Of a DNA stretch of 32,916 nucleotides, positions 1 through 9,816 are shown in pieces. The translations under genes and the position numbers were made by a program. The notes under the pieces are model-generated. The model worked only from the letters and a program-made list of their open reading frames with translations, did not search any database and was not told the DNA's origin. Within the stretch, counting starts at the first letter, position 1, and each line of letters opens with the position of its first letter. The stretch is from contig NAVB01002100.1 in the NCBI GenBank assembly GCA_002179805.1, positions 1 to 32,916 on the forward strand. Reading direction: 5' to 3'. This DNA comes from Acanthamoeba lenticulata. Its lineage: Eukaryota > Discosea > Longamoebia > Acanthamoebidae.

Positions 1-1
1 C

Positions 2-164
2 ACCGTCTATTGGGTTTGCCTTTTCCTCTTCTTTTTCTTCTTTTCCTCTTTTCATTTTCCCACGTCACACACGACACATCACAGGAAGCGCCCGAAGTCA
101 TCAGCGGCGACAGCTACGACACCAAAGTGGTACACCACCGCGGCAGCCATCCCCCCGCTCTTTG

Positions 165-195
<31 letters not shown>

Positions 196-820
196 TTATT
201 TCTGTTTATGCATAAAAACTTGTATTTTTTTTAATTATCTTTTATTCATTCAATGAAATGCCTGGGGCGGCGCAGGACATCTGGTCGTTGGGGATCCTTG
301 CCCGTGAGATGGCCGAAGGAGACGCGCCGTACTTTGAACTGCCGCAAGTGACCGTACGGCCAAACTCCCGACCCTTTCAAAAACGAAAGAAAGAAATAAA
401 TAATATCAAGAATTAAATTAATGGATATAAAAATTAAATTGCAAAATTTAGATGAATAAATAATTGGGCGTGACGCGAGCAGGCGGTGCAACGCATCTTC
501 AGCGAGGGCATTCCTCCGCTCAAGGAGCCGGACCGATGGTCTGCGGCGTTCCAGCATTTCCAGGAGCTCTGCTTCCACCGGGAGCCCGACAAGCGCCCTT
601 CGGCTGACGAACTCCTCCGTGTGAGCATTCTCTCTTTCTCTCGAACCACCCGCGGTTCTCATGAGAGGCCTTGCTTGCTTCTGGCTCCTAACGCCCAACT
701 TGTTGTCAACACACGCACACGCGCACACACATGCAGCATCCTCTTTTCCACAACGTCGCCACAGAGACGCACAACCTCGCTGGGCTCATCTCCAGTGCCC
801 AACAACAAGGCCGCTCCTAG
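2..820 (+). CDS. STE20/PAK-like protein kinase, 3' part (partial)
   Basis: C-terminal lobe of a serine/threonine kinase whose 5' part lies outside the window. Exons read 2-13, 85-129, 276-353, 483-620 and 737-820, all joined in phase 0 (118 codons, then TAG). The sequence gives TVYW-EAPEV (activation-segment end, APE motif), then VDIWSLGILAREM (subdomain IX), GIPPL, and a final DKRPSADELL helix (subdomain XI) followed by HPLF and a short tail. This order and the GDAPY segment are typical of STE20/PAK kinases. In most relatives the residue before APE is Met; here it is Glu. Introns are 71-146 nt; one carries a (TA)n microsatellite near 169-194 and one a CA-rich stretch near 714-735. Catalytic-loop and ATP-binding residues cannot be judged here. 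A PAK- or MST-like identity is inferred from this half only. Confidence 0.85.
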
Positions 821-1343
821 ACCGTGCTGCTTGGCCGAGGCCCTCGAGAAGATGGGGCTTCATGTCGTCTGCCACGTGCGCACGACGTCATCTCCTCCGG
901 AGGGCCGAGGTGATGCTCTCCAGGACCTGACCCCTGAAGCTTTTGTCACTGAAAAACCACACAAACAATGGCCTAAAATAAATGGTATCTTTTATATATA
1001 AATAAATACAATAAATACTTACACTAATACAGAACAAAAAGATGTTTGGTAAAAAAATCATACATGGATTTTTGGGGTTTCATTTTTAACAATTTTGAAT
1101 CTAACAAGAAAATACACATCATTAAACTTGTACGTCTTTGAGAGGACCCATTTTTCTTATTGTTAAGCGCTGTCGAGGGAGAGTACAGTGTCTCAAGAGG
1201 AGGCAACCAGGTTGTGCACTGGCCACTTGCAGCCGTGCCACACTGTCTCAGAGACCAGGAATACACAATCTTTCGAGGGAGTGCCTGTTCTCGTGCAATT
1301 CCAGTTTCCCTCCAGCAGCCCAGAAGCATAGCGGGAGCCGGAG
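821..1343. other. Intergenic spacer, kinase 3' end to GT25 promoter
   Basis: No convincing gene. The first 130 bases are GC-rich and probably the kinase 3' UTR. The stretch 960-1130 is AT-rich with AATAAA-like hexamers near 1000-1015 that could serve polyadenylation. 1137-1343 immediately precedes the glycosyltransferase start and should contain its promoter and 5' UTR; I see no clear TATA box. Confidence 0.5.
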
Positions 1344-2739
1344 ATGGATCAGTAAGTTTGGTTCCTCCACCCCCCCCCCCCTCTCTTCTTCTCAACCTAT
1401 TCAAGACTGCAGAGCCTTTGTGTTCCCTCCTCTTTACACTCTTCTTTTAAACAGAAGCACGTTGTCAGCCGCTAGTCTGCCCCGCCACATCTTTTGGTTT
1501 ATAATGCTCTCCCTTCTGGTTGTGAGCGTCTACCACTTTGGCGGGCAGTTCAACGAGACTTTGGAACCAGGCCCAGCTGTACCCACGCCTGCTTTGGAAG
1601 AGCCGGCGGCTCCTACTACGGAAGCGCTGGCAGCTTCGCAAGCGCCGGAAGCAACTTCCCAAGCACCGGTGGCTACTTCTCAAGCATCGCCAGCAGAAAC
1701 TTCGCAAGCCCCGGCGGCTACTTCGCAAGCAGCGCCAGCAGCTACATTGCAAGCGCCGGCAGCAACTTCACAAGCACCGGCGGCTACTTCGCAAGCAGCG
1801 CCAGCAGCTACATTGCAAGCGCCAGCAGCAACTTCACAAGCACCGGTGGCTACTTCGCAAGCAGCGCCAGCATCGACTTCGCAAGCCCCGGCGGCCACTT
1901 CGCAAGCACCGACAGCTACTTCGCAAGCACCGGCGGCTACTTCGCAAGCACCGCCAGCAGCTACTACGCAAGCCCCGGCGGCTGCAGTAAGCTGGCTACC
2001 AGCGTCTCTACAGCCATGCCTCCACCAGGTGTTTAGAAAATATGCGTACCCGACGAGGAAGCCAACACCAGCCGAGTTCCGAGTCGCTGGGATTGACCAC
2101 ATCTATGTGATCCATTGGACACCACTCACCGAGCGGTTGAAGACCATGGCGGCACGGTTCAGCCGAGTGCTCAAGGCTGGATGGGAAGAACAGAACTATG
2201 TCACATTTGTGAACCAGTATGACGCGCGTACGATCCCCGACCGCGACCTCGTGTGCTTGGCGGGACCCAAGCACTATACCCTTGCCAATGGCACCCTGTC
2301 CGTGACGACAAAGCACCACTTTGCCTACTACGACGCCCTGGTCAACAACTACACCGTCGTCTTGCTGCTCGAGGACGACGCCGATTTCATCAGCGAGTTT
2401 GAAAGTGAGATGACCAAGATCACGTCGGCTCTCGCCAAGGTGCCAAGGTGGGGCAACTGCATGGTCTCAGGTGGCGTATTCAGTGGTCGCGGGACGGAGC
2501 CCTACATCGATCCGGCGCCACCAGGCGAGGGGTCTCGGTTCGCCTATGGCTATCTGGTCAGCGCCCTGGGTGCGGCGCAACTGCTCGGGAACATCCCCAT
2601 CCGGCACAACCCCGACTGGCAGATGAACTTCGCAGCGCAGGAAACCGACTTCAAGAGCTACTTCAGCAGGGCCAACCCTGTTTTCGAGGTCCCGGACGAC
2701 AAAGATGGCTCCTGGGTGTCGAGTAAAAGAAGAAGATAA
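1344..2739 (+). CDS. Type II membrane glycosyltransferase, GT25-like, with repeat stalk
   Basis: Two exons, 1344-1351 and 1455-2739 (intron GTAAGT...ACAG), 430 aa. The start at 1344 was chosen because the two-codon first exon joins in frame to a basic-flanked hydrophobic segment (residues about 14-31), giving a signal anchor with the catalytic domain in the Golgi or ER lumen. Residues about 60-185 are a low-complexity stalk of repeats on the theme ATSQAPA, rich in Ser, Thr, Pro and Ala and so a likely O-glycosylated spacer. The C-terminal domain reads IYVIHW...RL near its start and LLLEDDADF about 75 residues later; this ED-D motif is the pattern of GT25 (LPS/collagen galactosyltransferase-type) enzymes. 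Donor and acceptor are unknown. The gene is convergent with the protease gene, with a 113-nt spacer. Family assignment is by motif reading only. Confidence 0.75.
1600..1985 (+). repeat. Degenerate coding minisatellite in the GT25 stalk
   Basis: Tandem 18-36-nt units on the theme GCRRCTACTTCGCAAGC, coding for ATSQAP(A). Unit length stays a multiple of three, so length changes would alter stalk length without breaking the frame. All other frames through this tract are also open, which creates spurious ORFs on both strands. Confidence 0.85.
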
Positions 2740-2852
2740 AAAATAATAAATAAGAAGAATTGAAATATAATTTATATTTTTATTGAAATATAAATTTCGA
2801 GGGCGAGGGCGAGGGCGAGGGGTGGTGCGCTGGGGTGAAGCGAATTTTATGA

Positions 2853-5800
2853 TCAGGCGAGGGCCCAGTTGCTCCGGTTGAGCTGGTAGGACTCCTCCTT
2901 GCTGCTGGTGGCGCTGGGCGCGCCAGAGGTCGAGCCGCGGAAGAGCGTGTTCTCAAATATGTTGACAATGTCCCCGTAGCGCGCCGTTGCCCCGCGCCGC
3001 CGCGGCGCAGCCGCCTCCTGCTGCTTCTGGAGCTGCTTGGCCCGCCACACGAGCAGGCCCACCACCAGGGCGATCGCCGCCAGGCCGCCCAGGGCTGCCG
3101 GTACCGCGATGCCCACCGCGACTGCCGGCGACCACCCGCCGCCATCGCCGGCGCCCCCGCGGCCGGTGGCCGTGGCCTGGCGTGTGCCGACAAAGAGGGT
3201 CGGGTCGTAGGTAAGCGGCCCAACGGCAAAGTAGGGGAAGCCGAAGCTGAAGACCACCCGCCGGGCGTCATTGGGGTCCACCTCGGCCGTCAGGCTGATG
3301 CTCCGCTCGGCCTCCTGGCCGCTCGGCCCCACCAGTGCCACGCGAAAGGCGCTCAACGTGACCACCAGCGGGCCGGTCGTCTCCAGGGTCCAATCGACCA
3401 TCTTGCCGCCGCTGCCGGCACTGTTGGCGCGCAGCACGCGGCTGACGGGCGCCGCGAGGTCGAGCGCGAGGCGGTAGACAAAGGTCCTGCTGCCGCTGGT
3501 GACGTTGGCGCTGGTGATGTTCGAGGGCCAGGCGCTCAGCGCGAGGGTGAACTTCAAGGCCGTAGGGGGCGCGGTGAAGTTGACGCCCGCGAAGCTGAGT
3601 TCCGCGCCCAGGCTGCCGTTGACGACCACATTGGTCTGCTCGAGCACTGCGCTGGTGCCGGCACCCTCAAAGGTGGTGGTGAAGGTCTTGGCCGGCAGGC
3701 CGTGGAAGGTGGTCGCGCTCAAACTAGTGACGGCGGCCACCCGCAACGCTTCGACGACTTGGCTCGCCAGAGGAGGCCCTCCGGAGACGACGGCAAAGCC
3801 CGCCACCGAGGCCGAGAGCAGGCGCGTGGAGCCGTTGCTGAACACCGCGCCCGGGTCTTGCGCGTTGAGCACGGTCCTCAAGTTGGGCACCGGCACGATC
3901 GTCGCCACCGACGCCGTCGAGGCCACCGGCAAAGAAGAGGAGGAAGGTGACGGCGTTCGTGAGCTCGCCGGCGATGAGGAGGCCGCTGGCGAGGGGGAGG
4001 AGGAAGCCGCCGGCAAGGAAGAGGAGGAAGATGACGGCGTTCGTGAACCCGCTGGCGACGAAGAGGCCGCTAGCGACGAGGAAGCCGCTAGCGAGGAGGA
4101 AGGCGACGGTGATCGTGAACCCGCCGGCGAGGAGGAGGCCGCTAGCGGGGAGGAAGCCGCTAGCGAGGAGGAAGGCGACGGTGATCGTGAACCCGCTGGC
4201 GAGGAGGACGATGAAGCCGCCGACGAGGAGGCCAGTGGTGACGATGAGGCCGCCGGCGAGGAGGAAGCCGCTGGCGAGGAGGAGGCCGTCGGCAAGGAAG
4301 AGGAGGAGATTGACGGCGTTCGTGAACCCGCTGGCGAGGAGGAGGCTGCTAGCGACGAGGAAGGCGACGGTGATCGTGAACCCGCTGGCGAGGAGGAACC
4401 TGCCGACAATGAGGAGGCCGATGGCGAGGAGGAAGGTGACGGCGTTCGTGAACCCGCTGGCGAGGAGGAGGCTGCTAGCGAGGAGGAAGGCGACGGTGAT
4501 CGTGAACCCGCTGGTGAGGAAGACGATGAAGCCGCCAGCGAGGAGGAAGCCGCTGGCGACGAAGAGCCCGCCGGCGAGGAGGAAGCCACTGGCGACGATG
4601 AAGCCTCCGGCGAGGAGGAGGTCGCTGGCGACGATGAAGCCGCTGGCGACGATGAAGCCGCTGACGAGGAGGAAGGTGACGGTGATCGTGAACCCGCTGG
4701 CGACGAGGAGGAGGAAGCCGCCGGCGAGGAGGAAGCCGCTGGCGACGAAGAGCCCGCCGGCGAGGAGGAGGTCGCTGGCGATGATGAAGCCGCTGGCGAG
4801 GAGGAAGCCGCTGACGAGGAGGAAGGTGACGGTGATCGTGAACCCGCTGGCGACGAGGAGGAGGAAGCCGCTGGCGACGAAGAGCCCGCCGGCGAGGAGG
4901 AAGCCACTGGCGACGATGAAGCCTCCGGCGAGGAGGAGGTCGCTGGCGACGATGAAGCCGCTGGCGAGGAGGAAGGTGTCGGTGATCGTGAACCCGCTGG
5001 CGACGAGGACGATGAAGCCGCCGGCGAGGAGGAAGCCACTGGCGACGATGAAGCCGCCGGCGAGGAGGAGGCCACTGGCGACGATGAAGCCACTGGCGAT
5101 GAGGCCGCCGGCGAGGAGGACGCCACAGGCGATGATGGCGAGGTGGAGGCGCCAGCAGGCGATGTGGAAGGCGACGGCGTTTGTGAGCTCGCCGGCGAGG
5201 AGGATGCTGATGGCCAGGAGGACGAGGAGATCGCTGGTGAGGAGGACGGCGACGGCGTTCGTGATCGCGTCGGAGAGGACGAGGTCGCGGGCGAGGTCTG
5301 AGCGGGCGTCACGCTCGACGAAGGCGTGCTCGCGGCCGACTGCGTGGGCGATTCAGTCGGGGAGCCTGCGGGGGACCGCGTGGGCGAGGCCGTTGGCGAA
5401 GCCGCCGGCGAGGCCGACGGCACCGGCAACGGCGGTGACGAGGCTGACGGCGACACCGACGGCAAGGCTGACGGCGACGGCGACAACAACGGCGTGGCCG
5501 AGGAAGAGGACGATGAGACGGCCGTCGCGTTGTTGTTGTTATTGTTGTTGGGGGCGACGACGACGAGGGACAGCGAGACGGGGATTGAGAAGGTGCGGGT
5601 GGCCGCGTCAAACAGACGCACGTCGAGGCGCGCCGGCAGCGGGTCGCCCTGGCTCCACGACAGGCCCAGGTCGGACACGGCCCAGCGCTCGGTCCCGTCC
5701 AGGTCCGGCCGGCGCGTGAAGCCCCACGAGCGCGTGGGCTCGTGCCAGGCCAGGTGCATCCCCTCACGGGCCCACGTGAGGCCGCCCGAGTCGCTCCGCC

Positions 5801-8800
5801 ACGTGTAGAGGCCCATCGGCAGGCCGGTGTCGGGCTGGCCCTCCGTGGCGGCCGAGATCATCACGCCAGTGATGGCCGGCGGCGTTGACGGCGAGGGCGA
5901 CAGCGAGGGCGAGACCGAGAGCGACGGCGTCGGCGACGCGGTGGTGCGCGAGGGAGAGGGCGAGGGCGAGAGGCGCGTGCAGCCGATCACACGTGGCCCC
6001 GGCACGACGCCCGGCTGGGCCACCCACGGGAAGAGCGCGTCCTTCGTGCGCTCGCCGGCGTCGCTGAAGGTGAAATAGTTGGCGGGCGCCCACGTGTCGG
6101 GCGGGCTACCGGCGTCGAGCGTCCGCACGCCTAGGCCCACGGGGCTCGTCAGGTAGTCGCCCGTCGCGCAGGCGCGCCAGGCCCAGACCTCAGGCGCCCA
6201 GCCGGCCATGAGGCACGGGTCGGCCGTGTCGAATGGCGCCGGCAGCGACGGCGCGGCGCCCGAGGCCAGGCGGTAGGCCGGCCGGCCGTCGACGACCGTG
6301 GCCCCGTCCCACACGTAACTCCCGCTGAGCCCGTCCCCGGTCCACGGCGTCGTGAACCCGACCAGCGTGAAGCTCGCGCACTCCACCACGGTCTCCCGGC
6401 GCGCCGATGCCACCGACGACGACGGCGACGACGACGAAAACGAAGACGACGAGGGAGACGGCGAGGGGTCGAGGCAGGTAAAGGCCGGCGGCGGGACAGA
6501 GGCGGGGTCGGCCACCCAGGGCAGCTCGGCGTCATACTGGTTAAAGGCGTGCGTGACGCCGTTGAAGGTGAACAGGGTGCCCGCGGTCCAGGTGTGGGGC
6601 GACGAGGTGCCCCACGCGCCAAAGGTGACATCACCTGGCGCGAGGCTGCCGGCCGTCCAGGCGCGCGTGAGGCAGTGCTGGAAGAGCCACCGCTGCGGGT
6701 GGGGGCTCATGCCCGAAAGGCACAGGTTGTTGGAGCTATTGAGCTGCACGTAATAGGGCACGAGGCCCAGCACGCGCTCGCCGTCCCAGGCCCAGACGCC
6801 GTTGAACGCGTCGCCGTACCAGGGTGTGGTGAAGCCCGTGATCTCGAGGCGGCGGCAGAATGGCACGACCGGCGTGCAGTACGTTAACCGCTCGCTGCGC
6901 GGCGGGCTCGTGTAGCCGGCCGGGCAGCTGCGGCACGTCACGCCGCCGCCTTCGGTGTAGGTGCCCGCCGGGCAGGGCTGGCATGGGCCGCCGCCGGCCG
7001 CCGTCGACGAGTCGATAGGGGCGCAGCCCGGGCGGCAGCGGCACTCGGCAGCCGAGACGGCGCCGGCACGGTCGGTCGTGGTGAAGGCCGGGCAGGCCGC
7101 GCACTGGCTGCCGTCGGCGGCCGTGGCGTACATCCCGCGCGGGCAGACGACGCGCGGGATGACCGCCGCGCGGGCCGGGGACCACCGGGCCGGGTCGGCC
7201 GCGCTCGGGTCGGCGACGCGCGCGGACCACTCGCCAAAGAGCAGGTTGTCATCGCGCATGGTGAAGCTCTGCGTTACCCACGCCTGCGCCGTCGACAGAA
7301 AGCCCAGCCGCGACTCCATACCGTACGGATGCCAGTAGCTCACGTAGGCCCGGTCGCCCACGCGCTCAAACACGCCGCGCAGGGCCAGGCCGTCGTCGCG
7401 GTCGAACCGCAGCCGCCGGCGCGTGTTGGGCGCCGTCGCGCCGCAGGCCAGAGTGACGCTGAGTGTCGTGGCGGCGGCGGTTGTGGTCCGCACGGCGAGC
7501 CAGAGGGGCTCCTCACGGTTGGCCCCGACCTCGAGGCCGCCGCCCCAGCAGGCGTCCGTCACGGCGTCATCGGCCTGCACGCGTGGCGGGCTCCCATAAT
7601 AGTGCTGCGCCGCGGGGAATGTGCGGAATGCGCCGATCTCACTCCCGGCGCACGGCGAGACCGAGACCGTCACGGCCTGGAGCTCCGTTTGTGTCGACAC
7701 TCGCAGGACCACCACCGTGGCAGACCCGCTGATGGCGTAGGCTTGCGTCGAGCCGCAGGCCTGGACGGGCACGTCGTCGGGGCCCGGCTCGCAGGCCGTG
7801 GCGGTCGCGAGCGCCGCCGCGCAGCCGCGGCCCTCCATGCGCTCGCCGCTGGGCCGCAGGCGCGTGACGCGGAGCGGCAGGCCGGCGGCCGTTGGCGCGC
7901 CCGTGACCTCAAGCAGCACCGGCGCGCGGCCGCCGAGGCCATAGACCAGCGGCGTCGACCGGAACAGCGCGGCGTCGCGGAGTGAGATGGTGCCGGGCAC
8001 CACGTCAAAGAGGCGGCCCTGGCTCAGCCGGTAGTGGTCTCCCGCGTTGCCGGCCCAGGTGGCGTCGAAGCTCTCCTCGGTGAGGAGCGCGCCCAGCCGC
8101 ACGGTGCCAGCGTAGGTCGAGCGCCAGCTCAGGTAGAGCCAGCTGTTCAGGTGGTTGTAGGTCGCCGCCGCCGTCGGGATGCGCACGGTCTTGGCCGTGG
8201 TGCCGTCATTCGAGGCCTCTAGCGGCGGCAGCACGTAATTGGCCACCCAGGCCGGCCACGGACCAAGATCGTAGGCGTCGCGCGGGTACGTGACCTTGAG
8301 CGGGAGCCAGTCGAGGGCGTCCTGGAGGCCGGCCAGGTAGCAGGGCAGGCTCGCGGTCTGCTGGTTGTAGGTGTAGTGGACCTCGCTTCCCATGATGTCG
8401 TACGGATTGCCGTACTCGAGCACGTCCACGCCGGCGCCGGCCTGCTGCACCAGGCTCGCGTGGGGCAGTCCCAGATTGTGGCCGAGCTCGTGCGCGACGG
8501 TCGAGAACTCGAGCCCGGCGTTGCCGTTGAGGGCCAAGCCGTTCCCCGGCATGCCGGCCACGCCGAGCCACGGCTGGTTGCACGACGGCAGCGCCAGGAT
8601 GTAGTGCTTGAAGCCCGCCCACTCCGCGGCCGAGAAGGCGCATGCTGGCGAGGCCGCCGCGGCGGCGGCCTGCGCCGCGACCATCAGATGCGCGAGGCCA
8701 ACCTGATTGTAGTCGTTGACCTGGGCCAGGGTGAGGCCGATCACGTAGGTGCAGCCCGGGTTGTAGGTAATGGGCAACGTCATCCGCCCACTGCTCACGC

Positions 8801-9575
8801 GCGCCACAAAGGTCGGCAGGCTCTGCGCCAGCGCGGCCAGGCGCGTCGGATCGACGGCCACGGTCGGCTGGTCGGCAAAGGCCATTCGCACGATCAGCGC
8901 CCGGCGCTCCCCGCGGCTCGTCAGGGCCGGCTCGAACCGCCGCTTACCGCGCACACCATCCCACTCGTCGTCGGTGTCGACGTCGACACCATCATCGTGA
9001 AGCTGGAGGTCGGCGTGGATGCAGGGCGCGCCCGGCACGCGGAGGCCGGTCATGCGGTACCGTCGCCGTTCAAAGCCCCTGTCGTCATCGGCGCCGCCGC
9101 CGAGCCCGGGGATGTGGCCGGGACACAGGCGGTAGAGGGCGCCGTCAACCGTGGCGGTAGCCTCGAGGGCGAGCCCCCCGGGGTACAGCCGCGCAAACAA
9201 CGATAACGACGACGCCCGAGCGGCCGCGGCGTCCACGTCGGCGTCGGTCGCCCCCGGCAGGTGCTCGGGCTTGGGCGGGACGGCAGCGACGCGCACCACG
9301 CGCACGACCTCGTGCACCGGCCCGGCCCAGTCGTCGTTCGACGAACGCACGCCGGCCATCCTCATCCTCATCCTCATCATCTCCTCCATCGTCAGTTGGG
9401 AATGTGGGTGCGCGTTGCCCTCTGTTTGCTCCTCGTCGTCCTCCTCCCGCATCGTCACGTCGGCGTCTGCTGACGGCGTGCGTGAGGGGGGGGGGGAGAG
9501 AGAGAGGGCGGGGGCGAAGAAAGCGAGGAAGAGCGAGCGAGCGAGCGAACGAACCCATGGGCCGGGCCTGGTCAC
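2853..9575 (-). CDS. Giant gametolysin-like (M11) metalloprotease, membrane anchored
   Basis: One uninterrupted frame of about 2240 codons. The zinc site HELGHNLGLPH lies near residues 362-372, followed by the Met-turn YDIMGS, as in M11 gametolysin and metzincin-type peptidases. Downstream come a Cys-rich block (about 815-900, CPAGTYTEGG-type units like ephrin-receptor or TNFR-like repeats), two or three copies of an unknown FTTPW-GD domain (about 915-1300), a long Ser/Pro/Ala region (about 1370-1900), an Asn-glycosylation-rich ectodomain, one transmembrane helix (about 2150-2172, ending GLLVWRAK) and a 65-residue tail. Predicted type I surface protease cutting matrix or wall glycoproteins; the substrate is unknown. 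The start is uncertain: the frame at 9575 opens with GTG and encodes a good signal peptide (LFLAFFAPALS) but no in-frame ATG lies before it. The first in-frame ATG (9452) would drop that peptide, and an ATG at 9558 is out of frame. Confidence 0.85.
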   Translation of the reverse strand: MTRPGPWVRSLARSLFLAFFAPALSLSPPPSRTPSADADVTMREEDDEEQTEGNAHPHSQLTMEEMMRMRMRMAGVRSSNDDWAGPVHEVVRVVRVAAVPPKPEHLPGATDADVDAAAARASSLSLFARLYPGGLALEATATVDGALYRLCPGHIPGLGGGADDDRGFERRRYRMTGLRVPGAPCIHADLQLHDDGVDVDTDDEWDGVRGKRRFEPALTSRGERRALIVRMAFADQPTVAVDPTRLAALAQSLPTFVARVSSGRMTLPITYNPGCTYVIGLTLAQVNDYNQVGLAHLMVAAQAAAAAASPACAFSAAEWAGFKHYILALPSCNQPWLGVAGMPGNGLALNGNAGLEFSTVAHELGHNLGLPHASLVQQAGAGVDVLEYGNPYDIMGSEVHYTYNQQTASLPCYLAGLQDALDWLPLKVTYPRDAYDLGPWPAWVANYVLPPLEASNDGTTAKTVRIPTAAATYNHLNSWLYLSWRSTYAGTVRLGALLTEESFDATWAGNAGDHYRLSQGRLFDVVPGTISLRDAALFRSTPLVYGLGGRAPVLLEVTGAPTAAGLPLRVTRLRPSGERMEGRGCAAALATATACEPGPDDVPVQACGSTQAYAISGSATVVVLRVSTQTELQAVTVSVSPCAGSEIGAFRTFPAAQHYYGSPPRVQADDAVTDACWGGGLEVGANREEPLWLAVRTTTAAATTLSVTLACGATAPNTRRRLRFDRDDGLALRGVFERVGDRAYVSYWHPYGMESRLGFLSTAQAWVTQSFTMRDDNLLFGEWSARVADPSAADPARWSPARAAVIPRVVCPRGMYATAADGSQCAACPAFTTTDRAGAVSAAECRCRPGCAPIDSSTAAGGGPCQPCPAGTYTEGGGVTCRSCPAGYTSPPRSERLTYCTPVVPFCRRLEITGFTTPWYGDAFNGVWAWDGERVLGLVPYYVQLNSSNNLCLSGMSPHPQRWLFQHCLTRAWTAGSLAPGDVTFGAWGTSSPHTWTAGTLFTFNGVTHAFNQYDAELPWVADPASVPPPAFTCLDPSPSPSSSSFSSSSPSSSVASARRETVVECASFTLVGFTTPWTGDGLSGSYVWDGATVVDGRPAYRLASGAAPSLPAPFDTADPCLMAGWAPEVWAWRACATGDYLTSPVGLGVRTLDAGSPPDTWAPANYFTFSDAGERTKDALFPWVAQPGVVPGPRVIGCTRLSPSPSPSRTTASPTPSLSVSPSLSPSPSTPPAITGVMISAATEGQPDTGLPMGLYTWRSDSGGLTWAREGMHLAWHEPTRSWGFTRRPDLDGTERWAVSDLGLSWSQGDPLPARLDVRLFDAATRTFSIPVSLSLVVVAPNNNNNNNATAVSSSSSSATPLLSPSPSALPSVSPSASSPPLPVPSASPAASPTASPTRSPAGSPTESPTQSAASTPSSSVTPAQTSPATSSSPTRSRTPSPSSSPAISSSSWPSASSSPASSQTPSPSTSPAGASTSPSSPVASSSPAASSPVASSSPVASSSPAASSSPVASSSPAASSSSSPAGSRSPTPSSSPAASSSPATSSSPEASSSPVASSSPAGSSSPAASSSSSPAGSRSPSPSSSSAASSSPAASSSPATSSSPAGSSSPAASSSPAASSSSSPAGSRSPSPSSSSAASSSPAASSSPATSSSPEASSSPVASSSPAGSSSPAASSSLAASSSSSPAGSRSPSPSSSLAASSSPAGSRTPSPSSSPSASSLSAGSSSPAGSRSPSPSSSLAASSSPAGSRTPSISSSSLPTASSSPAASSSPAASSSPLASSSAASSSSSPAGSRSPSPSSSLAASSPLAASSSPAGSRSPSPSSSLAASSSLAASSSPAGSRTPSSSSSSLPAASSSPSPAASSSPASSRTPSPSSSSLPVASTASVATIVPVPNLRTVLNAQDPGAVFSNGSTRLLSASVAGFAVVSGGPPLASQVVEALRVAAVTSLSATTFHGLPAKTFTTTFEGAGTSAVLEQTNVVVNGSLGAELSFAGVNFTAPPTALKFTLALSAWPSNITSANVTSGSRTFVYRLALDLAAPVSRVLRANSAGSGGKMVDWTLETTGPLVVTLSAFRVALVGPSGQEAERSISLTAEVDPNDARRVVFSFGFPYFAVGPLTYDPTLFVGTRQATATGRGGAGDGGGWSPAVAVGIAVPAALGGLAAIALVVGLLVWRAKQLQKQQEAAAPRRRGATARYGDIVNIFENTLFRGSTSGAPSATSSKEESYQLNRSNWALA
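3925..5290 (-). repeat. Ser/Pro/Ala coding minisatellite of the protease
   Basis: About 1.4 kb of imperfect 12-18-nt units, read on the minus strand as ASSSPA, GSRSPSPSSS and similar. Higher-order blocks of roughly 150 nt recur, for example around 4500-4700, 4690-4860 and 4850-5000. The product would be an extended, probably O-glycosylated stalk. The same tract gives long open frames on the plus strand that I treat as artefacts. Confidence 0.9.
9531..9554. repeat. Tetranucleotide GAGC/GAAC tract near the protease start
   Basis: Four GAGC units followed by two GAAC units, lying between the only nearby ATG (9558, minus strand) and the signal-peptide codons. Because units are 4 nt, each gain or loss shifts the frame. 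An 11-nt homopolymer (G on the plus strand) follows at 9486-9496 and another at 9647-9657. Confidence 0.8.
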
Positions 9576-9816
9576 GCGACGCGAAGGCTCGCCGGCCGAC
9601 CGCGTGCCACTCGAGATGGGTGCCGTTGATGCCTGTTGGTCGTTGCGGGGGGGGGGGCGGAATATGGCCCGCGCAACACAATTGACGGCCTCCCGGTGAG
9701 CGAAAGACCCCCACCCCGAAGGGGGGAGCGAATAAAACTAGAATTTTGAAAGATAAATAAAAATATTTTTAAAAAAAGAAAGATGAAAGCTGGCGACGGT
9801 TGTTGTGGGGGTGATT

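Noticed and set aside
169..194. (TA)n run as a promoter element
   Set aside because: It lies inside an intron of the kinase fragment; it is an ordinary microsatellite.
3499..5719. Two overlapping plus-strand ORFs of about 590-600 codons
   Set aside because: They are antisense images of the protease Ser/Pro repeat; their residues (poly-Glu/Ala or Arg/Pro) reflect the repeat unit read in other frames, with no start context or domain.
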